From Pukyongiella litopenaei (GTDB lineage Bacteria; Pseudomonadota; Alphaproteobacteria; Rhodobacterales; Rhodobacteraceae), in assembly GCF_003008555.2 (NCBI RefSeq), contig NZ_CP027665.1:124001-188000 (forward strand): 64,000 bases of DNA, given 5' to 3'. This document shows positions 18,717 to 28,525 of this stretch, piece by piece (within the stretch, counting starts at the first letter, position 1; every line of letters starts with the position of its first letter). A program made the position numbers and the translations under genes. The notes below the pieces were generated by a model that worked only from the letters and a program-made list of their open reading frames with translations, did no database searches and was not told the DNA's origin.

Positions 18717-20060
18717 TCAACGGAAAGCGTGCAGTTCACCCTTGCGGCTGACCACATACAGCGTTCCGCCCGCCACCGCCGGGGGCGTCGCCGCGCCATC
18801 GGGGATGGCCGTCGAGGCGACGAGCACCCCGTTTTCCGGCGCGAAGAACCGCAACTGGCCGTCGCCCGAGGCCACCGCGAGCCGCGACCCGGCGAGGATC
18901 GGACCGTAATTCGCATAGGACGGCCCGCGCTTGCGCGGCTTGTCCTTGAGGAACCCGGGCAGGTTCGCCGACCAGATCACGCTGCCATCGCCTGCATCGA
19001 TACGCAGCAGGCGGTTCAGGTCGGACACCGCAAAGATCGAATCGCCGACCGGCCAGACAGGCCCCAGCGCGCCTTCGCGGGCGGTCCAAATCCGGTCGCC
19101 GGTGCTGGCATTCAGCGCCACGATCCGGCCCGAATGGTTGCCCGCGTAAATGCGGCTGCCCGACACCACCGGCGCGCCGGTCACGTCGCCGATCCGGGCC
19201 GCGGCGCTGCCCTTGCGCCGGCCCGCCACCGAGGCGTTCCAGCGGCGCAGCCCGCCGCGGCGGAAACTGCCGACGATATCGCCCGAGCCGAAGGCAAACA
19301 CCACCAGGTCGCCGGCGAGCACCGGCGCGGGCGCGCCCAGGACGTTGGACCCGCTGACCGGGGCCTCGGTCTGCCACAGGATGCGTCCGTCGGCGGTGTT
19401 CACCGCCCAGCCGGTGCTGTCACCGGCCACCAGGTAAACGAGGCTGCCGCTAACCAGCGGCGCGCCCGATCCGGTCGCGCCCAGCTTCTGGTTCCAGCGC
19501 ACGCCCCCCGACCGGGCATCGAGCGCCGTCAGTTCCCCGAACCCGGTCGAAACGTAGAGCGTGCCGCCGGCATAGGCCAGCCCGCCCCCGGTTGCCTCGC
19601 CGGGCTTGTCGGCGGGCGGGGTCAGGTCCACGCTCCAGGCGACGGCGCCCTGCGGCGTAACCGCCGACACCCGCGCGCCCGAATCGAGCGTGTAGACCAG
19701 GCCGCCACCGACGACCGGGGCCGCGGTGATGCGCAGCTTGCGGCTGTCGCCAGCGCCGATATTGACCGACCAGATCCGCTGCGGCGCAACCCGGAGCGCG
19801 GCATTCGCGGTGCGATATGCCGGGGTTCCCGGCGATTGCGGCCAGTCCGCATTGCCGCGCTGCCCCGGCAGGCCGATGGCGCGTGACCGGTTCGCGGTGG
19901 TGGCGGGCGCGGTCGGCGAGTCCTCGGCCAGTTCGGGACGGATGTCCTCGCGCACGCCCGGCAGGATCACTTCTTTCTCCGCGCAGCCGGTAAGCAGAAC
20001 CAGCGCGGCGATCAGCGCGGCGCCGATGCCGCCGCGCCCCGGATTGTTCAGATAAGTCAT
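18717..20060 (-). CDS. bamB: BamB-like PQQ beta-propeller lipoprotein
   Basis: A 447-residue outer-membrane lipoprotein. The N-terminus has a signal peptide with lipobox LLTGC (Cys26). The rest is made of repeated PQQ-type blades, for example AYAGGTLYVSTGFGELTALD and IYAGNHSGRIVALNASTG. BamB is a scaffold of the BAM complex that inserts beta-barrel proteins. Context is strong: the yfgM-like gene precedes it by 45 nt and der follows by 46 nt. The PQQ motifs alone could also mark a dehydrogenase, but size, lipobox and neighbours favour BamB. Confidence 0.92.
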   Translation of the reverse strand: MTYLNNPGRGGIGAALIAALVLLTGCAEKEVILPGVREDIRPELAEDSPTAPATTANRSRAIGLPGQRGNADWPQSPGTPAYRTANAALRVAPQRIWSVNIGAGDSRKLRITAAPVVGGGLVYTLDSGARVSAVTPQGAVAWSVDLTPPADKPGEATGGGLAYAGGTLYVSTGFGELTALDARSGGVRWNQKLGATGSGAPLVSGSLVYLVAGDSTGWAVNTADGRILWQTEAPVSGSNVLGAPAPVLAGDLVVFAFGSGDIVGSFRRGGLRRWNASVAGRRKGSAAARIGDVTGAPVVSGSRIYAGNHSGRIVALNASTGDRIWTAREGALGPVWPVGDSIFAVSDLNRLLRIDAGDGSVIWSANLPGFLKDKPRKRGPSYANYGPILAGSRLAVASGDGQLRFFAPENGVLVASTAIPDGAATPPAVAGGTLYVVSRKGELHAFR

Positions 20061-20105
20061 GTGCCTGCGCCCGCTCCCTTCGCTGCCCTTTCGCCGCGCC
20101 GCCGC

Positions 20106-20777
20106 CTAGCCCTGGGCAGCCCCGGGCATCTGAGGCGTGCCGCCAAGCGCCACAATCACCTGCACCGCGCGTTGTTGCAAGTCCGGCGTCGCCTCGGCGT
20201 CCTGCAGGATCGCGTTCAGCCGGCCGATCGCCGCGCCGGCGTCACCGGCCGAGATATCGAGCAGCGCCAGCTGTTCCTCGGCCAGCAGCCGCAGCGGCGC
20301 GCCGGGCGCGGCCAGCGCCTCGAACCCCTGCCGCAGCGCCGGTTCGTCGAGGCTGTCCATTTGCAGCGTCAGCGCCTTGAAGGTGGCGATCTGGCGATAG
20401 ATCGCCGGCAATTCGCCATCGGCGCCCACCGCCTCGAGCTGGGCCACCGCCGACGCGCGGTCGCCGGCCTCGGACTGTGCCGCGGCGGTCAGCATCCGCA
20501 CGATGGCCTGCCCGCCATGGCTGTCGGTGGCGATCTCCTCCAGCGCGGCGGCGCGGTCCCCGGCGGCATCCGGGGCCAGGGCCGCCATGATGTCGTCGCC
20601 CAGCCTTTCGGCGGCGGCGCGGGCCTGGCCCTTGCGGTATTCGTTGAACCCGGCCCCGCCCACGATCAACAGGATCGCCAGCACGGCAATCCATCCATAC
20701 CGCTTGAGCAGCGCATAGAGACGGTCGCGGCGGACCTCTTCGGTCACTTCTTCGATGAAACTGTCGGTATCGCTCAT
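20106..20777 (-). CDS. YfgM-like TPR membrane protein
   Basis: A 223-residue protein with a cytoplasmic N-terminus rich in acidic residues (MSDTDSFIEEVTEEVRRDRL), one transmembrane helix (about residues 28-44) and a periplasmic helical region with TPR-like repeats. This is the YfgM (DUF2133/TPR_21) layout; YfgM associates with SecYEG and periplasmic chaperones. It begins the yfgM-bamB-der block. The start at 20777 is chosen from the family N-terminus; the open frame extends 89 codons upstream without support. Confidence 0.88.
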   Translation of the reverse strand: MSDTDSFIEEVTEEVRRDRLYALLKRYGWIAVLAILLIVGGAGFNEYRKGQARAAAERLGDDIMAALAPDAAGDRAAALEEIATDSHGGQAIVRMLTAAAQSEAGDRASAVAQLEAVGADGELPAIYRQIATFKALTLQMDSLDEPALRQGFEALAAPGAPLRLLAEEQLALLDISAGDAGAAIGRLNAILQDAEATPDLQQRAVQVIVALGGTPQMPGAAQG

Positions 20778-21021
20778 GTATCTGTCCTGCGGGCGGTCCT
20801 GTGGCGCCCGTCTTATCGCGCCCGTCCGGCCAAGCCAAGTGGCGGCGACCGATACGCGGCCCGGCGCCGCGCAAGTCGCGGGCAAACCGCCGCAAAACCC
20901 GTCGCAGCACGGCAGAAAACCCGAAGTTTGATGCCCTGGGTGCTGTCGGAATGAAAAAAACCCATATATACACCGCCGTGCCGGCTTTTCATGGCCGGAA
21001 AGGAGGAGCCCGAGGCAGACG

Positions 21022-22260
21022 ATGCGACCGATCCCCTTGCTCACAGCGATTCTGGTGATGCTCGCGCTTTATGGTCTGGTGCTGCAGCGCGACGCGCTGC
21101 TGGCCTTTGCCCGCGGCGAACCGCAGGACCAGCAGGCAGACCCGTCATTCACCGCCGATATCCCGGCGCAAGCCGCACCGCAACCGGATCTGATCGGCGT
21201 CGTCGTGCGCCGCAGCACCGCGCGCGAAATCGACAGCGCGGTGATCCTGCGCGGCCAGACGCGTGCCTTGCGGCAGGTCGAGGTGCGCGCCGAAACCTCG
21301 GCCATCGTGATCTCGGATCCGCTGCGCAAGGGGGCCTTCGTCAAACGGGGCGACCTGCTGTGCAAGCTGGATCCCGGCGTGCGCGAGGCGGCGCTGGCCG
21401 AGGCCAGCGCGAAACTGAAGGAAGCCCGCAGCCGGGTGCCCGAATCCGAGGCCTGGCTGAAAGAGGCCCATGCCCGGCTGGGCGAGGCGCAGATCAACTA
21501 CAACGCGGCGCGAAAGCTGAAAGAAGGCGGCTATGCCTCCGACACCCGGCTGGCCGCGACCGAGGCGGCCATTCGCGCCGCCGAAGCCAACCTTGCCACC
21601 GCGCGAACGCGGCTGGACACCACCCGTTCGGGGATCGAGGCGGCGCAGGCCGCCGTGGCCGCCGCGGAACGGGAAATCGCCCGGCTGACCATCACCGCCC
21701 CCTTCGACGGGCTGCTGGAATCCGATGCCGCCGAACTGGGCAGCCTGATGCAGCCCGGCAGCCTCTGCGCCACCGTGATCCAGCTCGACCCGGTCAAGCT
21801 GGTCGGGTTCGTCCCCGAAACCGAGGTCGCGCGGGTCAAGGTCGGTGCGCCCGCGGGCGCCGAACTGGCGACCGGCCAGCGCGTCGAGGGCAAGGTGACC
21901 TTCATCAGCCGGTCCGCCGATCCGCTCACCCGCACCTTCGAGGTCGAGATCTCCGTGCCCAACCCCGATCTGGCGATCCGTGACGGCCAGACCGCCGCCA
22001 TCGCCGTGCAGGCGGCGGGCGCGATGGCCCACCTGCTGCCGCAATCGGCGCTGACGCTGAACAATGACGGCCAGCTCGGCGTGCGGGTGGTCAGCGACGA
22101 TGCCATCGTCGGTTTCCTGCCGGTGTCGCTGGTCAGGGATACGGTGGATGGCATCTGGGTCGACGGGTTGCCCGCCGAGGCCAACGTGATCGTGGTCGGG
22201 CAGGATTTCGTCACCGCCGGGGTTCGGGTGAAACCGACTTGGCAGGAAACGGACCAATGA
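21022..22260 (+). CDS. RND efflux periplasmic adaptor (HlyD/MFP family)
   Basis: A 412-residue membrane fusion protein. It has an N-terminal membrane anchor or signal (residues 2-20), a lipoyl-like half (EVRAETSAIVI, then GAFVKRGDLLCKLDP), a long coiled-coil hairpin (residues 120-220, rich in Ala/Glu/Arg) and beta-barrel and membrane-proximal domains. It would link the RND pump encoded next to an outer-membrane channel, but no TolC-type gene lies in the window. Two Shine-Dalgarno-like sites precede the ATG: a strong AAAGGAGGAG 15 nt away and GAGG 6 nt away. Confidence 0.9.
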   Translation: MRPIPLLTAILVMLALYGLVLQRDALLAFARGEPQDQQADPSFTADIPAQAAPQPDLIGVVVRRSTAREIDSAVILRGQTRALRQVEVRAETSAIVISDPLRKGAFVKRGDLLCKLDPGVREAALAEASAKLKEARSRVPESEAWLKEAHARLGEAQINYNAARKLKEGGYASDTRLAATEAAIRAAEANLATARTRLDTTRSGIEAAQAAVAAAEREIARLTITAPFDGLLESDAAELGSLMQPGSLCATVIQLDPVKLVGFVPETEVARVKVGAPAGAELATGQRVEGKVTFISRSADPLTRTFEVEISVPNPDLAIRDGQTAAIAVQAAGAMAHLLPQSALTLNNDGQLGVRVVSDDAIVGFLPVSLVRDTVDGIWVDGLPAEANVIVVGQDFVTAGVRVKPTWQETDQ

Positions 22261-25200
22261 CCGGTATCGTCGACTGGGCCGCTGCGCGGGCGCGCATGGT
22301 CCTGGCCTTCATCGCGCTGTCGCTGGTGATCGGTGCGTCGGCCTATGTCGGCCTGCCCAAGGAAGGCGAACCCGACATCGACATCCCGATGCTGTTCGTC
22401 TCGGTCCAGTTTCCCGGCATTTCCGCCGAGGACAGCGAAAGCCTGCTGATCAAGCCGATGGAAACCGAGCTGTCCGATCTCGACGGGCTGGACAAGATGA
22501 CCGCCACCGCGGCGGAAAACTATGCCGGTATCCTGCTCGAGTTCGATTTCGGCTGGGACAAGTCCGCCACCGTGGCCGACGTGCGCGACGCGATGAACTC
22601 GGCGCAGGGCAAGTTTCCCGACGGGGCCGAGCAATACGAGGTGACCGAGATCAATTTCTCGGAGTTTCCGATCGTGATCGTCAACCTGACCGGCGCGGTG
22701 CCCGAACGGACCATGGCGCAGATCGCGCGCGACCTGCGCGACGAGATCGAGACGCTCGATTCCGTGCTCGAGGCCGGGATCGCGGGCAGCCGGGACGAGA
22801 TGCTCGAGGTGATCATCGACCCGCTGCGGCTGGAATCCTACAATGTCACCGCGCTCGAACTGATCAACGTGGTGCAGAACAACAACCAGCTGATTGCCGC
22901 CGGCGAGGTGGAAACCGCGCAGGGCACGTTCGCGGTCAAGATCCCGTCATCCTTCGACGACCCGCTGGATGTCTACGACCTGCCGGTCAAGACCAATGGC
23001 GACCGGGTGGTGACGCTGGGCGACCTGGCCCAGATCAATTTCACCTTCGAGGACCGCGTCGGAACCGCCCGGTTCAACGGCGAGAAAACGGTGGCGTTGC
23101 AGGTGGTGAAACGCAAGGGGTTCAACCTGATCGACACCGTCGACGAGGTAAGGACGGTGATCGCGGAAACCCGCGCCAAGTGGCCACCGGAATTGCAGGC
23201 CGCTGTCGAGGTCGGCACCTCGAACGACCAGAGCCGCATCGTCGGGTCGATGGTGCGCCAGCTCGAGGGGTCGGTCCTGACCGCCGTGGCGCTTGTGATG
23301 ATCGTGGTGCTTGCCGCGCTGGGCAGCCGGGCGGCGCTGCTGGTCGGATTCGCGATCCCGACCTCGTTCCTGCTGTGCTTTGCCTATCTCGCCGCGATGG
23401 GCGTCTCGATATCCAACATCGTGATGTTCGGCCTGATCCTGGCGGTGGGGATGCTGGTCGACGGTGCCATCGTCGTGGTGGAATATGCCGACAAGCGCAT
23501 CCACGAGGGCGTCGGCCCCATGCATGCCTATGTCGAGGCCGCCAAGCGCATGTTCTGGCCCATCGTCGCCTCGACCGCGACCACGCTCTGCGCCTTTCTG
23601 CCGATGCTGTTCTGGCCGGGTGTGCCCGGCGAATTCATGGGGATGCTGCCGATCACGCTGATCTTCGTGCTGTCGGCATCGCTGGTGGTGGCGCTGGTGT
23701 ACCTGCCGGTGGTCGGCGGTGTCACCGGACGGATTTCGCGGCTCTTTGCCGGGGCCTCGGACGGGCTGCGCGCCCGCCTGCCCTGGATCGCGTGCGCGGC
23801 CCTGGTGCCGGTCGCGCTCTACGGGCTGTTCGTGGCGGCTATGCAGGTGCTGAACCCGCAATACCTGCTGCCCGCCGAAACCCCTGCCCTGGCCGGGTCG
23901 CTGATCGGCGCCCTGCTGTTCATCGCCGCCGCCTTTGCCGCCTCGATCACGCTGGACGCCGCGCGTATCGAACGCACCCCGCGCCGCGTGCAGACCGGCC
24001 ACAGGCACACGCTGTTCGGTCATTTCATCAAGCTGATCGCGGGCAACCCGGTGATGCCCCTCGTGGCGATCGGCCTGGTGTTCATGGCGATCTTCCAGGT
24101 GGTGTTCGTGGAATACCCGGCGCGGTCGCGCGGGGTCGAGTTCTTTGTCGAATCGGAACCGGAACAGGCCACGCTGTTCGTGCGCGCGCGCGGCAACCTG
24201 TCGCTGGATCAGGCCGATGCGCTGGTCCGCGAGGCCGAAGCGGTGCTGGACGCGCACCCGGCGGTCATCAACATGTTCGCCTTTGCCGGCGATGGCGGGC
24301 TGAACACCGACGCCAGCGGCGCGCAGGTGCCGGCCGATACCGTGGGCCGGATCCAGTTCGAGCTGATCCCGTGGGAGGACCGCCCGTCCACCACCCAGAG
24401 CCTGTTCGGCGGCTGGTTCGAACGGGAGATTCGCGCCGAGGATTATGACGGCGACGCCGTGATCGCCGAACTGGAAACCGCCCTGGCCGAACTGCCCGGC
24501 TTTGAAACCGAAATCCTGCCGCTGGGCCGTGGCCCGGCCTCGGCCAAGCCGGTCCATCTGCGGCTGAAATCCGACAATGGCGCCGACCTGCTGGCCGCGA
24601 CCGAACTGGCGCGCGCGCAGTTCGACCAGATGCCCGGGCTGGTGCAGATCGAGGACACGCTGCCGCTGCCCGGCATCGACTGGCAGATCGACGTGGACGT
24701 GGAAAAGGCCGGCCGTTTCGGCGCCGACGTGGCCACCGTGGGCGCGATGGTGCAGCTGGTCACGCGCGGCATCCTGCTCGATACCATGCGGGTCGACAGC
24801 TCGGACGAGGAGATCGAGATCCGGGTTCGCCTGCCCGACGAGTTTCGCGTGCTGTCCACGCTCGACAACCTGCGGGTGCGCACCCATGACGGGCTGGTGC
24901 CGCTGTCGAATTTCATCACCCGCAAACCGGTCGGGAAACTGGCCTCGATCAGCCGCGTCGACCAGCATCGTTTCTACGACGTCAAGGCGGATGTGGAAAC
25001 CGGGCTGACCAAGCTGGTCGCCCGCGACGCCGGAACCGGCGGCGAGACGCCGCTGGCCTTGCTGCACGAAGTGACCGGCAGCGAGGTCGCGACCGGCCCG
25101 ACCCTGACCGCGCCGTCCGGGGCAACGCTGGAACTGAGGAAACTGCTGGGCGCGGAGGGGTTCGAGGACGCCCGCGCGGCCTATGACGCGGGCACCGCGC

Positions 25201-26084
25201 GGCTGGTTCCGGTCAATGCCAACGAACGGATCGCATCGCTGGACGCCTGGCTCGACACCGGCCCCTTCCCGGCCTCGGTGGACTGGGAATGGACCGGCGA
25301 CCGCGAGGAACAGGCCGAATCGCAAGCCTTTCTGTCCAAGGCCTTTGCCGCGGCGCTGGGGCTGATGTTCGTGATCCTGCTGACCCAGTTCAACAGTTTC
25401 TACAACTCGGTCCTGGTTCTGCTGGCGGTGATCATGTCCACCACCGGCGTGCTGATCGGGATGATGGTGATGGATCAGCCGTTCTCGATCATCATGACCG
25501 GCACCGGCATCGTCGCGCTGGCGGGGATCGTGGTGAACAACAACATCGTGCTGATCGACACCTATCAGGAGTTTTCCAGCCACATGCCGCCGATCGAGGC
25601 GATCGTGCGCACCGCCGAGGCGCGGATCCGCCCGGTGCTGCTGACCACGATCACCACCATGGCCGGCCTGACCCCGATGATGTTCGGCCTGTCGCTCGAT
25701 TTCATCGGCGGCGGCTACTCCATCGACAGCCCGACCTCGCTGTGGTGGAAACAGCTCGCCACCGCGGTGGTGTTCGGGCTGGGCATCGCCACCATGCTGA
25801 CGCTGATCGTCACGCCGTCCTTCCTCGCGCTCAGGGTCTGGGCGGGAACCTATATGCGCTGGATCGGCCGGCTCTGGGCGCGGCTGACCGGCGGGCGCGA
25901 CGGGCTGGCCGCCCGCGACGCGCGGCTGCGCAAGGCGGCGCGGGCGCTCGGTCCGATCGAGATCATCTGGGAAGACGGCGCCGCCCGGGACGCCACGGGT
26001 GATGTTCCGGCGCACAGTGATGGACCCGACGACACCGGCAAGTCGCCCCACCCGCCGGCCTCGCCGCTGCGCGCCGCCGAATAG
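22257..26084 (+). CDS. RND efflux permease, enlarged (extra helix pair)
   Basis: A 1275-residue RND-superfamily inner-membrane pump, about 230 residues longer than AcrB-type proteins. The duplicated layout of helix, large periplasmic loop and helix bundle is clear. In the fourth helix the proton-relay Asp pair reads D402-G403 (VDGAIVVVEY), and the helix-10 Lys is replaced by Asn (GIVVNNNIVLID); both are known variants in RND subfamilies. Two additional hydrophobic segments (about residues 508-533 and 545-568) lie between the usual sixth and seventh helices. The ATG overlaps the adaptor stop by 4 nt. Substrate is unknown. Confidence 0.9.
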   Translation: MTGIVDWAAARARMVLAFIALSLVIGASAYVGLPKEGEPDIDIPMLFVSVQFPGISAEDSESLLIKPMETELSDLDGLDKMTATAAENYAGILLEFDFGWDKSATVADVRDAMNSAQGKFPDGAEQYEVTEINFSEFPIVIVNLTGAVPERTMAQIARDLRDEIETLDSVLEAGIAGSRDEMLEVIIDPLRLESYNVTALELINVVQNNNQLIAAGEVETAQGTFAVKIPSSFDDPLDVYDLPVKTNGDRVVTLGDLAQINFTFEDRVGTARFNGEKTVALQVVKRKGFNLIDTVDEVRTVIAETRAKWPPELQAAVEVGTSNDQSRIVGSMVRQLEGSVLTAVALVMIVVLAALGSRAALLVGFAIPTSFLLCFAYLAAMGVSISNIVMFGLILAVGMLVDGAIVVVEYADKRIHEGVGPMHAYVEAAKRMFWPIVASTATTLCAFLPMLFWPGVPGEFMGMLPITLIFVLSASLVVALVYLPVVGGVTGRISRLFAGASDGLRARLPWIACAALVPVALYGLFVAAMQVLNPQYLLPAETPALAGSLIGALLFIAAAFAASITLDAARIERTPRRVQTGHRHTLFGHFIKLIAGNPVMPLVAIGLVFMAIFQVVFVEYPARSRGVEFFVESEPEQATLFVRARGNLSLDQADALVREAEAVLDAHPAVINMFAFAGDGGLNTDASGAQVPADTVGRIQFELIPWEDRPSTTQSLFGGWFEREIRAEDYDGDAVIAELETALAELPGFETEILPLGRGPASAKPVHLRLKSDNGADLLAATELARAQFDQMPGLVQIEDTLPLPGIDWQIDVDVEKAGRFGADVATVGAMVQLVTRGILLDTMRVDSSDEEIEIRVRLPDEFRVLSTLDNLRVRTHDGLVPLSNFITRKPVGKLASISRVDQHRFYDVKADVETGLTKLVARDAGTGGETPLALLHEVTGSEVATGPTLTAPSGATLELRKLLGAEGFEDARAAYDAGTARLVPVNANERIASLDAWLDTGPFPASVDWEWTGDREEQAESQAFLSKAFAAALGLMFVILLTQFNSFYNSVLVLLAVIMSTTGVLIGMMVMDQPFSIIMTGTGIVALAGIVVNNNIVLIDTYQEFSSHMPPIEAIVRTAEARIRPVLLTTITTMAGLTPMMFGLSLDFIGGGYSIDSPTSLWWKQLATAVVFGLGIATMLTLIVTPSFLALRVWAGTYMRWIGRLWARLTGGRDGLAARDARLRKAARALGPIEIIWEDGAARDATGDVPAHSDGPDDTGKSPHPPASPLRAAE

Positions 26085-26142
26085 GCGCGACTTTGCCCCG
26101 CCCCGCTGCTAGGCTGGCCCCATCCACCGGGGACGGGCCACC

Positions 26143-26682
26143 ATGACCGGCGACATACTCGAACTGCTGGCAACCTATTCGCCGCTGGCGATTCTCTTTG
26201 CCGCGCTGGTGGCCGCCGGCGTGTTCCTGGTCCAGAAATCCACCGAACGCGCGATCCTGGCCGAGTTCGACCGCCGCGCCAAGCTGTTCGAGCTTGGCGT
26301 CGAGCGCCGGTCGCGCTTCGAGGAGATGATCCTGCTCGAACGTTACGAGACCATCGGCGATATCCTGAACCGCCTGACCCGGATCGCCAGCGACCTGAAC
26401 CGGCGCCGCCACGGCACCGAGGTCGAGGGGCTGATCCGCGACGGCGACATCGTGCCCCTGACCGAGGTGTTCGAGATCCTGGGCGCGCGGCGGCATATCC
26501 TGACCGAGCGGTTCCACCCGATCCTGGGCCAGATGGCCGGGCTGCTGATCCGGTTGGCCAACACGCCTGACGATGCGGCCGCGCGGCAGGTTCAGGATGA
26601 ATACGGCGCCCTGCAATCGCGGCTGCAGGACGAGATCACCACCGCGTTCGGACTGGACCGGATCGTGTGGGCAGAACCCTGA
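26143..26682 (+). CDS. Membrane-anchored coiled-coil protein of unknown function
   Basis: A 179-residue protein that I do not recognise. One hydrophobic helix (about residues 11-30, YSPLAILFAALVAAGVFLV) is followed by a charged, largely helical region rich in Glu/Arg with likely coiled coil (residues 32-90). The C-terminal third is amphipathic helix. It starts 58 nt after the RND permease on the same strand and could be co-transcribed with the efflux genes, but no direct link is visible. The ATG at 26143 follows ACGGG only weakly. Confidence 0.7.
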   Translation: MTGDILELLATYSPLAILFAALVAAGVFLVQKSTERAILAEFDRRAKLFELGVERRSRFEEMILLERYETIGDILNRLTRIASDLNRRRHGTEVEGLIRDGDIVPLTEVFEILGARRHILTERFHPILGQMAGLLIRLANTPDDAAARQVQDEYGALQSRLQDEITTAFGLDRIVWAEP

Positions 26683-26704
26683 ACCGGCCGCTGGGCTGGC
26701 CCGC

Positions 26705-28516
26705 TCAGGCCGCCTCGTCGGTCTGCTGGCGATACCAGAGCTGGGCGTAACGCCCGCCCCGTGCCAGCAGTTCGTCATGGGTGCCCTGTTCGACGATCTC
26801 GCCGCGTTCCAGCACCACGATGCGGTCCGCTTCGGCGATGGTGGACAGCCGGTGCGCGATGGTGATCACCGTGCGCCCCTGCCCCGCCTGCGCCAGTGCA
26901 CCCTTGATTTCCTGTTCGGTTTCGGTGTCCAGCGCGCTGGTCGCCTCGTCCAGCAACAGGATCGGCGGGTTCTTCAGCAAGGTCCGGGCGATGCCGACCC
27001 GCTGCTTTTCGCCGCCCGACAGTTTCAGGCCGCGTTCGCCCACCATCGTGTCATAGCCATCGGGCAGCGACATGATGAACTGGTGGATCTGCGCGGCAGC
27101 AGCCGCCGTCTCCACATCCGCCTGCGTGGCCCCGTCGCGCCCATAGGCGATGTTGTAGCGGATGGTGTCGTTGAACAGCACCGTATCCTGCGGCACCACG
27201 CCGATGGCGGCATGCAGGCTCTGCTGGGTCACCTCGCGGATGTCCTGGCCATCGATGAGCAGCGCGCCCCCGGTCACGTCGTAGAACCTGAACAGCAGCC
27301 GCCCGATGGTGGATTTTCCCGAACCGGTCGCCCCGACGATGGCCACCGTCCGGGCCGCGGGCACGGTCAGACTGACCCCCTTGAGGATCTCGCGGTCCGG
27401 ATCATAGGAAAACCGGACGTCGCGCAGCTCGATCGCGCCGCCGGTCACGGCCAGATCGGGCGCGCCGGGGCGATCCGCCACCTCGGTCGGCTGTTCCAGC
27501 AGGTCGAACATTTCACCCATGTCGACCAGGCTCTGCCGGATCTCGCGATAGACGGTGCCGAGAAAGTTCAGCGGTATGGTGATCTGGATCATGTAGGCGT
27601 TGACCATGACGAAATCGCCCACCGTCAGCGTGCCCGCCTGCACCCCCAGCGCCGCCAGGACCATCACGCCCACCAGCCCCGCGGTGATCAGCAGCGACTG
27701 GCCGAAATTGAGAAAGGCCAGCGAATAGGAGGTCTTGAGCGCCGCCTGTTCGTATTGCCGCATCGCGCCGTCATAGCGTTCGGCCTCGCGGGCCTCGGCC
27801 CCGAAATACTTGACCGTTTCATAGTTCAGCAGGCTGTCGATCGCCTTCTGGTTGGCGTCGGTGTCCTGGTCGTTCATCTCGCGGCGCAGCTTGACCCGCC
27901 ATTCGGTGACCTTGAAGGTGAACCAGACATAAAGCGCGATGGTGACGCTCACGATTGCGAGATACCAGACGTCGAACAGCGTGGTCAGGATGATCGCGAC
28001 CAGCAGCAGCTCCAGGATCAGCGGCCCGACGCTGAGCAGCATGAACCGCAACAGGAACTCGACGCCCTTGACCCCGCGTTCGATGATCCGGCTCAGGCCG
28101 CCGGTCCGGCGCGAAATGTGATAGCGCAGCGACAGGCGGTGGATGTGGCCGAAGGTTTCCAGCGCCAGCTGTCGCAGCGCCCGTTGCGTCACCGGGGCAA
28201 AGACCGCGTCCCGCAATTGCTGGAACCCCACGTTCAACAGCCGCGCGACGCCATAGGCCACGGTCAGCCCCACCGCCCCCAGGGCCAGCACCGGCACGGC
28301 GCCATCCTTGGCCAGCGCATCGACCGCGCCCTTGTAGAGGATCGGCGTGCCGACCGCGATCAGCTTGGACAGCAGCAGCAGCAGCAGTGCGCCCACCACC
28401 CGGCGTTTGACCCAGGGCTGGTCGTCGGGCCAGAGATAGGGGGCGACCTTGCGGATGGTGCGCATCCCCGACCGGCGCTCGTCGGCATGGAGTTCGGGAT
28501 CAGGTGCTGGGGACAT
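26705..28516 (-). CDS. Atm1-type ABC exporter (ABCB family), fused permease-ATPase
   Basis: A 603-residue half-transporter. The N-terminal region with six helices (residues 25-310) matches bacterial Atm1 homologues, whose N-terminal cytoplasmic segment resembles RTIRKVAPYLWP here. The ATPase domain has Walker A GATGSGKST, signature LSGGEKQRVGIARTLL and Walker B ILLLDEATSALD. Bacterial and mitochondrial Atm1 proteins export glutathione-linked sulfur or metal species. It follows the LysM protein by 9 nt. An alternative start is Met18 (MRTIRK). Confidence 0.9.
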   Translation of the reverse strand: MSPAPDPELHADERRSGMRTIRKVAPYLWPDDQPWVKRRVVGALLLLLLSKLIAVGTPILYKGAVDALAKDGAVPVLALGAVGLTVAYGVARLLNVGFQQLRDAVFAPVTQRALRQLALETFGHIHRLSLRYHISRRTGGLSRIIERGVKGVEFLLRFMLLSVGPLILELLLVAIILTTLFDVWYLAIVSVTIALYVWFTFKVTEWRVKLRREMNDQDTDANQKAIDSLLNYETVKYFGAEAREAERYDGAMRQYEQAALKTSYSLAFLNFGQSLLITAGLVGVMVLAALGVQAGTLTVGDFVMVNAYMIQITIPLNFLGTVYREIRQSLVDMGEMFDLLEQPTEVADRPGAPDLAVTGGAIELRDVRFSYDPDREILKGVSLTVPAARTVAIVGATGSGKSTIGRLLFRFYDVTGGALLIDGQDIREVTQQSLHAAIGVVPQDTVLFNDTIRYNIAYGRDGATQADVETAAAAAQIHQFIMSLPDGYDTMVGERGLKLSGGEKQRVGIARTLLKNPPILLLDEATSALDTETEQEIKGALAQAGQGRTVITIAHRLSTIAEADRIVVLERGEIVEQGTHDELLARGGRYAQLWYRQQTDEAA

Positions 28517-28525
28517 GTAGAACGG

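Noticed and set aside
22947-26051. A 1034-codon open frame antisense to the RND permease
   Set aside because: Low-complexity, His/Gln/Arg-rich translation with no family match; typical antisense open frame in GC-rich DNA. The plus strand encodes the complete RND protein.
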